The notes below the pieces were generated by a model, which was not told the origin of the DNA, did no database searches, and saw only the letters and a list, made by a program, of their open reading frames with translations. 64,000 nt of DNA from Shimia sp022448905. Lineage in GTDB: Bacteria > Pseudomonadota > Alphaproteobacteria > Rhodobacterales > Rhodobacteraceae. How positions within the stretch are numbered: position 1 is the stretch's first letter; every line of letters begins with the position of its first letter. The stretch is from assembly GCF_047126315.1 (NCBI RefSeq), contig NZ_CP138953.1, forward strand, positions 1,302,001 through 1,366,000, written 5' to 3'. Shown here piece after piece: positions 50,351 through 59,640 of the stretch. The translations under genes and the position numbers were made by a program.

Positions 50351-53300
50351 TTAGTCGAGCTCTGCGAGCTTGGCGAGCGCCGCCTTGATCTTGTCCTCTT
50401 CTTCCTCGCGGGCGGCGAGGTTTTCCTTGGCTTCAGCCACAACCTCATCCGGTGCCGAGGCGACGAATTTGGGGTTGTTCAGGCGCCCACGCAATCCGCC
50501 GAGTTCTTTGGCCAATTTGCCTAAGCCTTTCTCAAGACGTGCTTTTTCGGCGTCGATGTCGATGATGTCCGCCAGTGGCAGGCCAAAGGTCGCGCCGTCG
50601 ACCGCCACAGTGGCGGTGCCTTTCGGGAAAGTCTCAACCTCTTCCAGCGACACCACGCGGGCGATCTTGAAGATCAGGGCTTCGTTGCGCTTAAACGCTT
50701 CGCGGTTCTCATCGGTGATCTGGCTCACCACCACGTCGATTTTGGCACCGGCATTTACCCGCATCTGCGCGCGCACGGAGCGAATTTGGTCGATCACGGA
50801 GATCACCCAGTTCATCTCGCGGTCGGCTTTTTCATCCACGAATTCAGCGGCTTGGTAGGTTGGCCAATCGGCGTGCACCAGCATTTTTGCGCGGTCGCCC
50901 AGCTCGCCCCAAAGCTCTTCGGTGATGAAAGGCATGATGGGGTGCAGGAGCAGCAGACATTGGTCGATGACCCAGCGCATTGTGGCTTTGGTTTCGGCCA
51001 CGGCGGCGGCGTCATCGGAGTTGAACAGCGGTTTGGAGAACTCCACGTACCAGTCGCAAACCTTACCCCAGACAAAGGCGTAAAGCGCGTTGGCGGCGTC
51101 GTTGAAGCGATAGCTTTCGAGTGCGGCGTCGACCTCTTCGCGGACCTTGGCGGTCTCGCCGATGATCCACAAATTGGCGGTCTGTTTTACGTCGGTATCG
51201 CGTCTGTTTTGCGACAGTGCGGAACTGACCACCACATCGTCTTCAAACACGCCGTTCATCTCGGCAAACCGCGCGGCATTCCAGAGCTTGGTGCCGAAGT
51301 TGCGGTAGCCCGCGATGCGTTGCATGTCTAGTTTCAGCACGCCACCCAGAGCGGCCATGGCGGCCGAAGAGAAACGCAGCGCGTCGGCGCCGTATTCGTC
51401 GATGATCTCAAGCGGGTCCATCACGTTGCCGGTGGATTTGGACATTTTCTTGCCTTTGGCGTCGCGCACGAGGCCATGCAGGTAGACGGTGTCAAACGGG
51501 ATCTGATCCACCACGGCGAGCTGCATCATCATCATGCGGGCGACCCAGAAGAACAGGATGTCCTGACCGGTGACCAGCGTGGAGGTCGGGAAGTATTTTT
51601 CCAGCTCTGGCGTGTTGTCGGGCCAGCCAAGCGTGCCGATGGGCCAGAGGCCTGAGGAGAACCAGGTGTCGAGCACGTCGGGGTCACGCCAGACTGGGTA
51701 CACCAGTTTCAGCGGGTCCTGATCCACAACGTATTGCGCGAGGCTCTCGGCCAGCATGTGGATGGCTTCGTGCTTGTCAGCCACCTCAACCACTTTGGCG
51801 TGGTTCAGAGGGGACGGAATGTTGGCATTGTCATCGAGGAACTGTTCCACGACGCCGTCAAAGTTCGCAGCACAGTGGGTGACGTTGCCACGGTGCAGCA
51901 TGCCGCCCTCGCCCAACAGACGGCCCATTTCGACGAGATCCAACGCACCGTTGTTTTCGTCGTCTTTGAAGTCCTCGGCGGAGAGGTCGAGGCCATACCA
52001 CACAGGAATTTGGTGGCCCCACCACAGCTGGCGGGAGATACACCAAGGCTCAATGTTTTCCAGCCAGTGGAAGTATACTTTCTCGCCGCTTTCCGGCAGG
52101 ATTTTCACGTCGCCATTGCGCACAGCGTCCAGCGCTGGGCCAACAACTTTTTCAGCGTCCACAAACCATTGGTCGGTCAGCATCGGCTCGATGACCACTT
52201 TGGAGCGGTCGCCAAACGGCTGCATGATCGGCTTGTTTTCTACGTAAGGCACGGTTTCAGTAACTTCGGAGGTGTTGCCCTCGTCGTCTTTCACCGTCTT
52301 GGTCACTGTGGTCATCACCGCGAGGCCTTCGGCGGTGATTTGCTCCACCACGAGTTTGCGCGCCTCAAAACGGTAGAGACCGCGCAGGTCGTCCGGCACC
52401 AGGTTCACGCCGTCGGCTTCGTTTTCCGTCAGGGTGCGCTCGCCTTTGGCCACAGCCATGGCGATGGTGGCGGCGGCGTCGTAGCTGTCGCCGTCCGCGC
52501 GCATGGCGCCTTTGGTGTCCATCAGGCGGTACATCGGGATGCCACCGCGCTTGGCGACCTGATAGTCGTTGAAATCATGTGCGCCGGTGATTTTCACCGC
52601 GCCGGAGCCGAAGTCCTTGTCCGGGTATTCGTCGGTGATGATCGGGATCAGGCGGCGGTGCTCTTTGGGACCGACCGGGATTTCGCAAAGTTTGCCAACG
52701 ATGGGCGCGTAACGTTCATCAGACGGGTGTACCGCCACCGCGCCGTCGCCCAGCATGGTTTCCGGACGGGTGGTGGCGATGGAAATGTAATCACGGGTCT
52801 CTTGCAGCGTGATGTTCCCGTCTTCGTCCTTCTCGACGTATTCATAGGTCGCCCCCCCTGCCAAGGGGTATTTGAAGTGCCACATGTGGCCGGCAACTTC
52901 GATGTTCTCCACTTCGAGGTCGGAGATGGCGGTTTCAAAATGTGGGTCCCAGTTCACGAGGCGTTTGCCGCGATAGATCAGGCCCTTGTTGTACATCTCA
53001 ACAAAGACTTTCAGAACGGCGTCGTGGAAGTTGCCGCCAGCCACATCTTCGGGTGCGCCGGGCGCGCCGGACATGGTGAAGGCTTCGCGGTCCCAATCAC
53101 AGGAGGCGCCTAGGCGCTTCAATTGGTTCACAATGGTGCCGCCGGACTCACCTTTCCATTCCCAGACTTTCTCAAGGAACTTCTCGCGGCCCAATTCGGC
53201 GCGGGACGGCTGTTGGGTTTCGGCCAGCTTGCGCTCCACAACCATTTGGGTGGCGATGCCCGCGTGGTCGGTGCCCGGCTGCCAGAGGGTGTCAAAACCC

Positions 53301-53518
53301 TGCATGCGTTTCCAGCGGATCAGGATATCCTGCAGCGTGTTGTTAAAGGCGTGTCCCATGTGCAGAACGCCAGTGACGTTGGGCGGTGGGATCATGATGC
53401 AGTAGGTGGAAGCACCCGGTTTTGCATTTGCGCCTGCGGTGAAGCAGCCGGCTTTTTCCCATGCGTCGTAGAGGCGGCCTTCGGCCTCTGCTGCGTTGAA
53501 GGTCTTTTCCATCGCCAT
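50351..53518 (-). CDS. valS: Valyl-tRNA synthetase
   Basis: 1055 residues from the ATG at 53518; a longer frame adds an implausible leader. Class I motifs are PPPNVTGVLHMGHAFNNT (HIGH) and GKKMSKSTGN (KMSKS). The editing domain, anticodon-binding domain and the C-terminal coiled coil (EKARLEKGLGKLAKELGGLRGRLNN) are present. The internal VTKTVKDDEGNTSEVTETVPY is an insertion seen in alphaproteobacterial proteins. It lies on the minus strand, 9 kb from the PopZ-like gene with which it is often linked. Confidence 0.95.
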   Translation of the reverse strand: MAMEKTFNAAEAEGRLYDAWEKAGCFTAGANAKPGASTYCIMIPPPNVTGVLHMGHAFNNTLQDILIRWKRMQGFDTLWQPGTDHAGIATQMVVERKLAETQQPSRAELGREKFLEKVWEWKGESGGTIVNQLKRLGASCDWDREAFTMSGAPGAPEDVAGGNFHDAVLKVFVEMYNKGLIYRGKRLVNWDPHFETAISDLEVENIEVAGHMWHFKYPLAGGATYEYVEKDEDGNITLQETRDYISIATTRPETMLGDGAVAVHPSDERYAPIVGKLCEIPVGPKEHRRLIPIITDEYPDKDFGSGAVKITGAHDFNDYQVAKRGGIPMYRLMDTKGAMRADGDSYDAAATIAMAVAKGERTLTENEADGVNLVPDDLRGLYRFEARKLVVEQITAEGLAVMTTVTKTVKDDEGNTSEVTETVPYVENKPIMQPFGDRSKVVIEPMLTDQWFVDAEKVVGPALDAVRNGDVKILPESGEKVYFHWLENIEPWCISRQLWWGHQIPVWYGLDLSAEDFKDDENNGALDLVEMGRLLGEGGMLHRGNVTHCAANFDGVVEQFLDDNANIPSPLNHAKVVEVADKHEAIHMLAESLAQYVVDQDPLKLVYPVWRDPDVLDTWFSSGLWPIGTLGWPDNTPELEKYFPTSTLVTGQDILFFWVARMMMMQLAVVDQIPFDTVYLHGLVRDAKGKKMSKSTGNVMDPLEIIDEYGADALRFSSAAMAALGGVLKLDMQRIAGYRNFGTKLWNAARFAEMNGVFEDDVVVSSALSQNRRDTDVKQTANLWIIGETAKVREEVDAALESYRFNDAANALYAFVWGKVCDWYVEFSKPLFNSDDAAAVAETKATMRWVIDQCLLLLHPIMPFITEELWGELGDRAKMLVHADWPTYQAAEFVDEKADREMNWVISVIDQIRSVRAQMRVNAGAKIDVVVSQITDENREAFKRNEALIFKIARVVSLEEVETFPKGTATVAVDGATFGLPLADIIDIDAEKARLEKGLGKLAKELGGLRGRLNNPKFVASAPDEVVAEAKENLAAREEEEDKIKAALAKLAELD

Positions 53519-53846
53519 TGGTGTGATCCCTTGTGTCGGTTCGCGCCCGTTATCAATCGGAGTTGTCTCTATCGAATGCGGAAACAAAGGGGAAGCGGGA
53601 AGAGATTGTTTAGCAAGGTGGAGAAAACCTGAATTTATTCACTCAAGTTGGAAAAATTCAAAAAAGATCTGGTTTGTTAAGGTTCTGTTAAGACTTGGCG
53701 CGGCATAAGCGGGGTGTGGCGCATGACGCCTCCACGCTAGAAGGCGATGAGATGTACATCCTGCGTGCCAGAACGGCACGCATTCCATCTCCCCCAAACG
53801 CAAATTCCCAATCTGTGAGACTGTTTGAGCGTTGTTTTGCGCGGAT
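53519..53846. promoter_or_regulatory. valS promoter region with TTAA-N7-TTAA site
   Basis: The 328-bp gap upstream of valS has no gene I can support. TTAAGGTTCTGTTAA (53677-53691) has the spacing of a CtrA half-site pair but lacks the final C, and lies about 160 bp from the valS start. An AT-rich stretch (53634-53670) lies nearer the gene. Confidence 0.4.
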
Positions 53847-54284
53847 TTACCCGCGTGGGCGGTCCAGTTTGGTGGACAGGTGGATCAGGCTTTCCGAGCT
53901 TTTCACACCCTTGGCCTCACCAATGTTGTCGAGCGTGTCGTCCAGCTCTGAGGTACTGTCCGCAGCCAGTTGCACAATCAGATCAAACCGCCCGGAGCAG
54001 GTGTGCACGCTTTCCACGGCAGGCAGGGATTTGAGGCGGTCCAGCACGGTTGGCCCGCTGCGCAGCTCGATCGAAAGCAGCGCGGTGGCGCGCAGCCTTG
54101 GGCGGGCGGCATCGCCCAGACGCAGGGTGTAGCCTGCGATGGCGCCGGAGGTTTCCAAACGGTCGATACGGGCCTGGACCGTGGTGCGCGCCAGGCCCAG
54201 TTTACGGGCCAATGTGGCCACGGGCGCGCGAGCGTTTTCGCTGAGCAGGGCCAGGAGTTGGGTGTCGGTTTCGTCAAGTTGCAT
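53847..54284 (-). CDS. Lrp/AsnC-family transcriptional regulator
   Basis: 145 residues from the ATG at 54284. HTH: DETDTQLLALLSENARAPVATLARKLGLARTTVQARIDRLETSGAIAGYTL; the RAM domain (ALLSIELRSGP to FDLIVQLAADSTSELDDTLDNIG) binds an amino acid. It is divergent from an ornithine decarboxylase-like gene 107 bp away, so control of that gene by ornithine or lysine is a reasonable guess. Confidence 0.87.
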   Translation of the reverse strand: MQLDETDTQLLALLSENARAPVATLARKLGLARTTVQARIDRLETSGAIAGYTLRLGDAARPRLRATALLSIELRSGPTVLDRLKSLPAVESVHTCSGRFDLIVQLAADSTSELDDTLDNIGEAKGVKSSESLIHLSTKLDRPRG

Positions 54285-54391
54285 CGTGCTGCCGTCTATA
54301 TGCCGAGTCTTTCCTGCATTTTTACCAGAGTGCCGCGTGGAATCGACAGGGAAATCCCTCAAGCTGATGAAAAACAGGATTGAGGTAGGAC

Positions 54392-55522
54392 ATGCGCAAC
54401 GATCCGGCCCTTTGGCCGTCCCCTTCTTGGCATCTGACGAAGTTTTCGCCGGACGCGCCGGTTTTGTATTTTGCTCCTGAGGTGCTGCAAGCCACGGCGC
54501 GGCGGTTCATTGACGGTTTTGCCGGGCTGGTGACTTATGCGGTGAAGGCCAATGACCATGAGGCGGTGCTGACGAATTTGGTGAACGCCGGGCTGACGGC
54601 CTTTGATGTGGCGTCGCCATTGGAGATGGCGCGGGTGCGGCGTGTGGCGCCGGATGCGGTGCTGCATTACCACAACCCGGTGCGCTCGGTGGCGGAGATC
54701 ACCGAGGCGGTGGGGCACGGCATTGCCAGCTGGTCGGTGGATTGTCCGCGGGAGTTGCAGAAGTTGGCGGATGTGCCGCGCGCAGGCACAGAGATTGCGG
54801 TGCGCTTGCGGTTGCCGGTGGCCGGTGCGGCTTATGACTTTGGCGAGAAGTTTGGCGCGGACCCGGATCAGGCGGTGGCTTTGTTAAAGCAGGTGCGGGA
54901 GATGGGGTTTGAGACCTCTTTGACCTTCCATCCCGGTACGCAGTGTGCCGATCCGCAGGCCTGGGCGGTGTATATTGTCGAGGCGGCAGATGTGGCGCGG
55001 CGGGCTGGCGTGGTCTTGAAGCGGCTAAATGTTGGTGGCGGCTTTGCGGCGCATCGCAATGGTCCTGCACCGGATCTGGAGGCGATTTTTGATCGCATCG
55101 CGGCGGAGACAGTACGGGCATTTGATGAGGAAGCCCCCGCGTTGGTTTGTGAGCCGGGGCGGGCGATGGTGGCCGAGGCGTTTACCTTGGCGGTGCGGGT
55201 GAAGACTGTGCGCGACACGGCGGTCTTCCTGAATGACGGGATTTATGGCGCGCTGACGGAATTGCGCGACATTGGGGTGCCGGATCGGATTTCTGTGCTG
55301 CGGCCTGATGGGGCCGTTGTGGATGGCGACATGGCGCGTAAGGTGGTCTACGGGCCGACCTGTGACAGTCTGGATCGGTTGCCAGATCCAGTGGCGCTGC
55401 CTGCGCAAATTGCTGAGGGGGATTTTGTGATGATCAAGGCCATGGGCGCCTACTCGTCCTCACTGTCCACCGGGTTCAACGGCTACGGTCTGCAAGAAAT
55501 GGTAACTGTCGCGACGTTGTAA
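54392..55522 (+). CDS. Type III PLP-dependent decarboxylase (ornithine decarboxylase-like)
   Basis: 376 residues of alanine-racemase-fold decarboxylases. The PLP Lys52 is in LVTYAVKANDHEAV; the glycine-rich phosphate site is LNVGGGFAAH, EPGRAMVAEA binds the phosphate, and GPTCDSLDRL (Cys324) is the catalytic Cys at the dimer interface. This is the eukaryote-like ODC group rather than the bacterial class I form. Likely product is putrescine; lysine use is possible. Divergent from an Lrp regulator. Confidence 0.85.
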   Translation: MRNDPALWPSPSWHLTKFSPDAPVLYFAPEVLQATARRFIDGFAGLVTYAVKANDHEAVLTNLVNAGLTAFDVASPLEMARVRRVAPDAVLHYHNPVRSVAEITEAVGHGIASWSVDCPRELQKLADVPRAGTEIAVRLRLPVAGAAYDFGEKFGADPDQAVALLKQVREMGFETSLTFHPGTQCADPQAWAVYIVEAADVARRAGVVLKRLNVGGGFAAHRNGPAPDLEAIFDRIAAETVRAFDEEAPALVCEPGRAMVAEAFTLAVRVKTVRDTAVFLNDGIYGALTELRDIGVPDRISVLRPDGAVVDGDMARKVVYGPTCDSLDRLPDPVALPAQIAEGDFVMIKAMGAYSSSLSTGFNGYGLQEMVTVATL

Positions 55523-55600
55523 GGCACAACGGGCTCTGGACACGTCCGGATTGCACGATAGAGTTCCTCTTCGTAGCGACGCGCAGGGGAGCCAGCAGCC

Positions 55601-57898
55601 ATGGAAAAGTTTGGGAAAAGCCAGCCGGTCAAACGGATTGAAGACACGCGGTTTTTGACCGGCAAAGGCCAATACGTGGACGATATTGCGCCCCAAAATG
55701 CGCTGCATGCCTATTTTTTGCGCTCTCCGGTTGCGCATGGGCTTGTGACCGAACTGGATGTTGCGGACGCGCGTGAGGCGGATGGGGTGGCCTGTGTCTT
55801 GACGCAGGCGGATTTGCTGGCGGCGGGACTTGAGGCCAATTTGCCAGGCACGCAGGTGGTGAACCGCGATGGCAGCAAAGGTGCCAAGCCGGAACGTCCG
55901 CTGCTCGCGGCAGAGCGGGTGCGCTACGTCGGTGAGCCGATTGCCGTGATTGTGGCGGAGAGCATGGATCAGGCGCGGGATGCGGCTGAAATGATCATGT
56001 TCGACTATGATGATCTGGACGCGCATCTGGCATTGGCGCGCGGCGGTGAGCAGCTGCATGGCGAAGCGCCAGAGAACCTTGCGTTTGATTGGGGGCTTGG
56101 TGATGAGGCCGCGACCGACGCGGCTTTTGAGGCGGCGGCACATGTGGTGAGCCTGGAGGTTGGCGACAACAGAGTGATTGTAAACGCGATGGAGCCGCGT
56201 GGTGCCTATGCCGAATGGGATGGCAGCCGGTTGCATGTCGCCAGCAATGGGCAGGGTGTCTGGGGCACCAAGGGGCAAGTCGCCCGTGTTCTGAAGATGA
56301 ACGAAGACGACGTGCGTGTCACCAACCCGGACACCGGCGGCGGCTTTGGCATGAAGGCGATGATCTATCAGGAGCCTCTGATTGTGGCATACGCCGCCAA
56401 GACGCTGGGCAAGCCGGTCCGGTGGATTGCGGATCGAACGGAGTCGATGTTGTCAGACAACGCGGGGCGCGATCTGGTGTCGTTGGCGGAGTTGGCGTTT
56501 GACGAGAACCTTAAGGCCACGGCCTATCGCGTGAAGTCTGTCGCCAATATGGGCGCGTATAACTCGCAGTTTGCCCAAGCGATCCAGACGCAGCTGTTTA
56601 GCCGCGTGTTGATGGGCGTCTATGATGTGCAGACTACTTGGCTGCAGGTGGATGGGATTTACACAAACACCACGCCAGTGGATGCCTATCGTGGGGCCGG
56701 GCGGCCGGAGGCGATTTATGTTCTGGAACGCCTGATGGATCGTGCGGCGCGCGAACTGGGAGTGAGTGGCTACGAGTTGCGGCGGCGCAACTTCATCCCA
56801 ACCGAGGCGTTTCCGTACAAATCGGCGACGGATGAAACCTATGATGTTGGCGACTTCGATCGAGTGTTGAGCCGCGTGGAGGAGTTTGGCGATGTGGCCG
56901 GGTTTGCCGCGCGCAAAGCCGAGAGCGCGAAGGCTGGCAAGCTGCGCGGCGCTGGGCTGTGCTATTACATTGAGAGTATTTTGGGCGACCCAAGTGAAAG
57001 TGCGCGGGTGGAGTTCAATGACGATGGCACCGTTTCGATCTATGTGGGCACGCAGTCCAACGGGCAGGGACATGAGACGGTTTATGCGCAGTTCCTGAGT
57101 GACCAGACCGGCATTCCCACCGAGATGATTGAAGTGGTGCAGGGGGACAGTGACCGCATCAAGCAAGGTGGTGGTACTGGTGGGTCGCGCTCCGTGACGG
57201 TGCAGAACACCGCGACTTTGGCGACCGTGGAAACGATGATTAAAGCCTTTACGCCGTATATTGCAGAGAAGATGGGCGTGGATGCCGCGGATGTGAGCTT
57301 TGATGATGAGCAATTCCGGGCAGAAGGCTCTAACTTACACCCGACCTTCCTTGAAGCCGCCGAGTTGGCGCGCGCGGATGGGCGGACGGATTTGATGGTG
57401 CATGAGGAGCGCACCACTTTGCCAGCGCGCAGCTTCCCCAACGGGGCGCATCTGGCAGAGGTTGAAGTGGACCCGGAGACGGGGCAGGTCAGCTTGGAGA
57501 CATACACTGTGGTGGATGATTTTGGTAATCTGATCAATCCGATGCTCGCCGAGGGGCAGGTGCATGGTGGCGTGGCGCAGGGCATTGGCCAGGCACTGAT
57601 GGAACATGTGGTGTTTGATGATGACGGTCAGCTTTTGACCGCGACCTTCATGGATTACGCCATGCCGCGCGCGAGTGATGTGCCGATGATTGGCTTCGCC
57701 ACCGAGGCGGTGCCGTCCACTGCGAACATCATGGGCATGAAGGGCTGCGGCGAGGCGGGTACCGTGGGTGCCATGGCTGCAGCAGCCAATGCGGTGCAGG
57801 ACGCGCTTTGGGAGGCGGGTGTGCGCCAAGCGGATATGCCGTTCACGCCGCATCGCGTGTGGCAGATGTTGAATGAGGCCAAACATACGGCTGGCTAG
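55601..57898 (+). CDS. Molybdenum hydroxylase large subunit (CoxL form II-like), no small subunits adjacent
   Basis: 765 residues. GKSQPVKRIEDTRFLTGKGQYVDD, GVWGTKGQVARVLKM, NPDTGGGFGMK and VNAMEPRGAYAEW belong to the xanthine dehydrogenase molybdopterin subunit. The active-site loop is AYRGAGRPEA (residues 362-371), the form II pattern, so true CO dehydrogenase (AYRCSFR) is excluded. GCGEAGTVG holds the catalytic Glu718. The FAD and [2Fe-2S] subunits usually encoded beside it are absent here. The next gene overlaps it by 26 nt. Confidence 0.85.
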   Translation: MEKFGKSQPVKRIEDTRFLTGKGQYVDDIAPQNALHAYFLRSPVAHGLVTELDVADAREADGVACVLTQADLLAAGLEANLPGTQVVNRDGSKGAKPERPLLAAERVRYVGEPIAVIVAESMDQARDAAEMIMFDYDDLDAHLALARGGEQLHGEAPENLAFDWGLGDEAATDAAFEAAAHVVSLEVGDNRVIVNAMEPRGAYAEWDGSRLHVASNGQGVWGTKGQVARVLKMNEDDVRVTNPDTGGGFGMKAMIYQEPLIVAYAAKTLGKPVRWIADRTESMLSDNAGRDLVSLAELAFDENLKATAYRVKSVANMGAYNSQFAQAIQTQLFSRVLMGVYDVQTTWLQVDGIYTNTTPVDAYRGAGRPEAIYVLERLMDRAARELGVSGYELRRRNFIPTEAFPYKSATDETYDVGDFDRVLSRVEEFGDVAGFAARKAESAKAGKLRGAGLCYYIESILGDPSESARVEFNDDGTVSIYVGTQSNGQGHETVYAQFLSDQTGIPTEMIEVVQGDSDRIKQGGGTGGSRSVTVQNTATLATVETMIKAFTPYIAEKMGVDAADVSFDDEQFRAEGSNLHPTFLEAAELARADGRTDLMVHEERTTLPARSFPNGAHLAEVEVDPETGQVSLETYTVVDDFGNLINPMLAEGQVHGGVAQGIGQALMEHVVFDDDGQLLTATFMDYAMPRASDVPMIGFATEAVPSTANIMGMKGCGEAGTVGAMAAAANAVQDALWEAGVRQADMPFTPHRVWQMLNEAKHTAG

Positions 57899-58943
57899 AC
57901 GCATATCAGAGTGGCTGACTGGGAAGTTCACCAGCAGCCATACCCCGGCCGGACCGCGCCGGGGGGCGGTCACGCATGTGATTATTCTGGATGGCACCAT
58001 GTCCTCGCTTGCGCCGGGGCAGGAGACCAATGCAGGGCAGACCTATCAGTTGCTACGAGAGATCGGCGCGGAGGTGTCGGTTTACTACGAAGCCGGGGTG
58101 CAATGGCGGTCCTGGCGTCAGACGTTGGACGTGATGATGGGGCGCGGGATCAATCGGCAAATCCGGCGGGCTTACGGCTATTTGGCAAGCCGATATCGGC
58201 CTGGAGACAAGATTATCCTGATGGGCTATTCGCGCGGTGCTTTTGCTGTACGCTCATTGGCAGGGGTGATTGACCGCGTCGGGCTGTTGCGCGCGGAATG
58301 TGCCACGGAGCGCAATATCCGCACGGCTTATCGGCACTATGAACTGACGCCGGACAGTGCGGCTGCAAGCGCGTTTGCGGCGGCGCATTGTTATGAGCAT
58401 ACAGAGATCGAGATGATTGGTGTGTGGGACACGGTGAAAGCGCTGGGCGCGCGGGTGCCGGTGTTGTGGCGGATCACTGAACGCCGACATGCGTTTCACA
58501 ACCATCAACTTTCGCCCGTTGTGCGGCATGGGTTTCATGCCTTGGCGCTGGATGAGACGCGGCAGGTGTTTGAACCAGAGTTGTGGCGTTGTCCGGATGA
58601 TTGGGACGGCCGTGTGGAGCAGGTCTGGTTTCGAGGGGCGCACAGTGACGTGGGCGGACAACTCGTGGGGTTTCATGCTGCGCGACCGCTTGCCAATATT
58701 CCGCTGGTCTGGATGCTGGAACGGTTGGAGATGTGTGGCGTACGCTTGCCAGAAGACTGGCGGGATCGCTACGAGACCGATCCGGATGCGCCCATGGTGG
58801 GCACCTGGCGGGCGCTCGGCAAATACTTTTTGTTTAGGGCGCCAAGGGTTGTTGGGGCAGATCGGTCAGAGAGCATTCACCCGACCGCGTTGCCCTATGT
58901 GACTGCGGGCGACATTAAAGGGCAGGTGTTGCCGCAGACCTAG
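57873..58943 (+). CDS. DUF2235 alpha/beta hydrolase
   Basis: 356 residues. The Ser hydrolase elbow is MGYSRGAFAVRSLAG (Ser120), Asp near MIGVWDTVKALG and His in FRGAHSDVGG complete a triad-like set, and ILDGTMSS opens the domain. DUF2235 proteins include type VI secretion phospholipase effectors (Tle), but no T6SS gene is in the window. The start overlaps the CoxL-like gene by 26 nt in another frame, so it is translationally tied to it. Convergent with the nitroreductase. Confidence 0.8.
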   Translation: MRPNIRLARRISEWLTGKFTSSHTPAGPRRGAVTHVIILDGTMSSLAPGQETNAGQTYQLLREIGAEVSVYYEAGVQWRSWRQTLDVMMGRGINRQIRRAYGYLASRYRPGDKIILMGYSRGAFAVRSLAGVIDRVGLLRAECATERNIRTAYRHYELTPDSAAASAFAAAHCYEHTEIEMIGVWDTVKALGARVPVLWRITERRHAFHNHQLSPVVRHGFHALALDETRQVFEPELWRCPDDWDGRVEQVWFRGAHSDVGGQLVGFHAARPLANIPLVWMLERLEMCGVRLPEDWRDRYETDPDAPMVGTWRALGKYFLFRAPRVVGADRSESIHPTALPYVTAGDIKGQVLPQT

Positions 58944-58950
58944 GTTGGTT

Positions 58951-59622
58951 TTAATCGCGCCAGTCGACAAACTCGCCTAGCTCCGCGCGGTCTGTGCGAA
59001 AGGTGTTGATGGCGGCAGCGTCATCCGGGTAGCCAAAAGAGATGGCCGCAAGAACGTTGCGATCCTCGGAAATGTCGAAGTGTTTGCGGACCACGTCTGA
59101 GTAGAGCGAGAGTGCGGCCTGAGGCACGGTGCCGATGCCTTGCGCTTTGGCGGAGAGGCAGAAAGCGGTGATGAAACCGCCGCAATCGAGCACGCCGTAG
59201 GGGCCGAGTTCTTTGGGGCAGGTGATGACCGCAACGTGAGGCGCGCCAAACAGGGTGTAGTTCTCCCGCATTTGACGTGCGCGGCCTTCGCGGTCGCCAC
59301 GACCAATGCCAACGGCTTCATAGAGTTGGAACCCACAGGTGCGGCGGCGTTTGAGATGCGCGCCGGTGTAGGTGTCCGGAAACGGGTAGTCAGGCGCGGG
59401 GGCGCCGCCGTCAAAGGCTTGTGCCATGGCATCGCGGAAAGCTTCGGTTTGAGCGCCTGAGGCGACAATCACCTTCCACGGTTGTGCGTTGCACCAGGAG
59501 GGGGCGCGGCCAGCATCCAGCAGGATTTGGGAAATAACCTCACGCGGTACGGCATCTGATTTAAACGCTCGGCAGGAGTGACGGGCGTGCAGAAGTTCTT
59601 GCAATGCAGCGTGGTGAGACAT
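58951..59622 (-). CDS. Nitroreductase-family FMN protein
   Basis: 223 residues from the ATG at 59622. HARHSCRAFKSDAVPREVISQILLDAGRAPSWCNAQPWKVIVASG is the FMN-binding opening, GIGTVPQAAL follows the central helix, and VLAAISFGYPDDAA ends the domain. Likely an NAD(P)H-dependent reductase; the substrate is unknown. It starts 18 nt after the zinc-ribbon gene, so it is the last gene of the minus-strand operon with telA. It could be only a passenger. Confidence 0.85.
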   Translation of the reverse strand: MSHHAALQELLHARHSCRAFKSDAVPREVISQILLDAGRAPSWCNAQPWKVIVASGAQTEAFRDAMAQAFDGGAPAPDYPFPDTYTGAHLKRRRTCGFQLYEAVGIGRGDREGRARQMRENYTLFGAPHVAVITCPKELGPYGVLDCGGFITAFCLSAKAQGIGTVPQAALSLYSDVVRKHFDISEDRNVLAAISFGYPDDAAAINTFRTDRAELGEFVDWRD

Positions 59623-59640
59623 CGCGGAAATCCCCAACTC

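Noticed and set aside
51734..53113. 459-codon plus-strand frame over valS
   Set aside because: Antisense shadow of valS; no recognisable domain.
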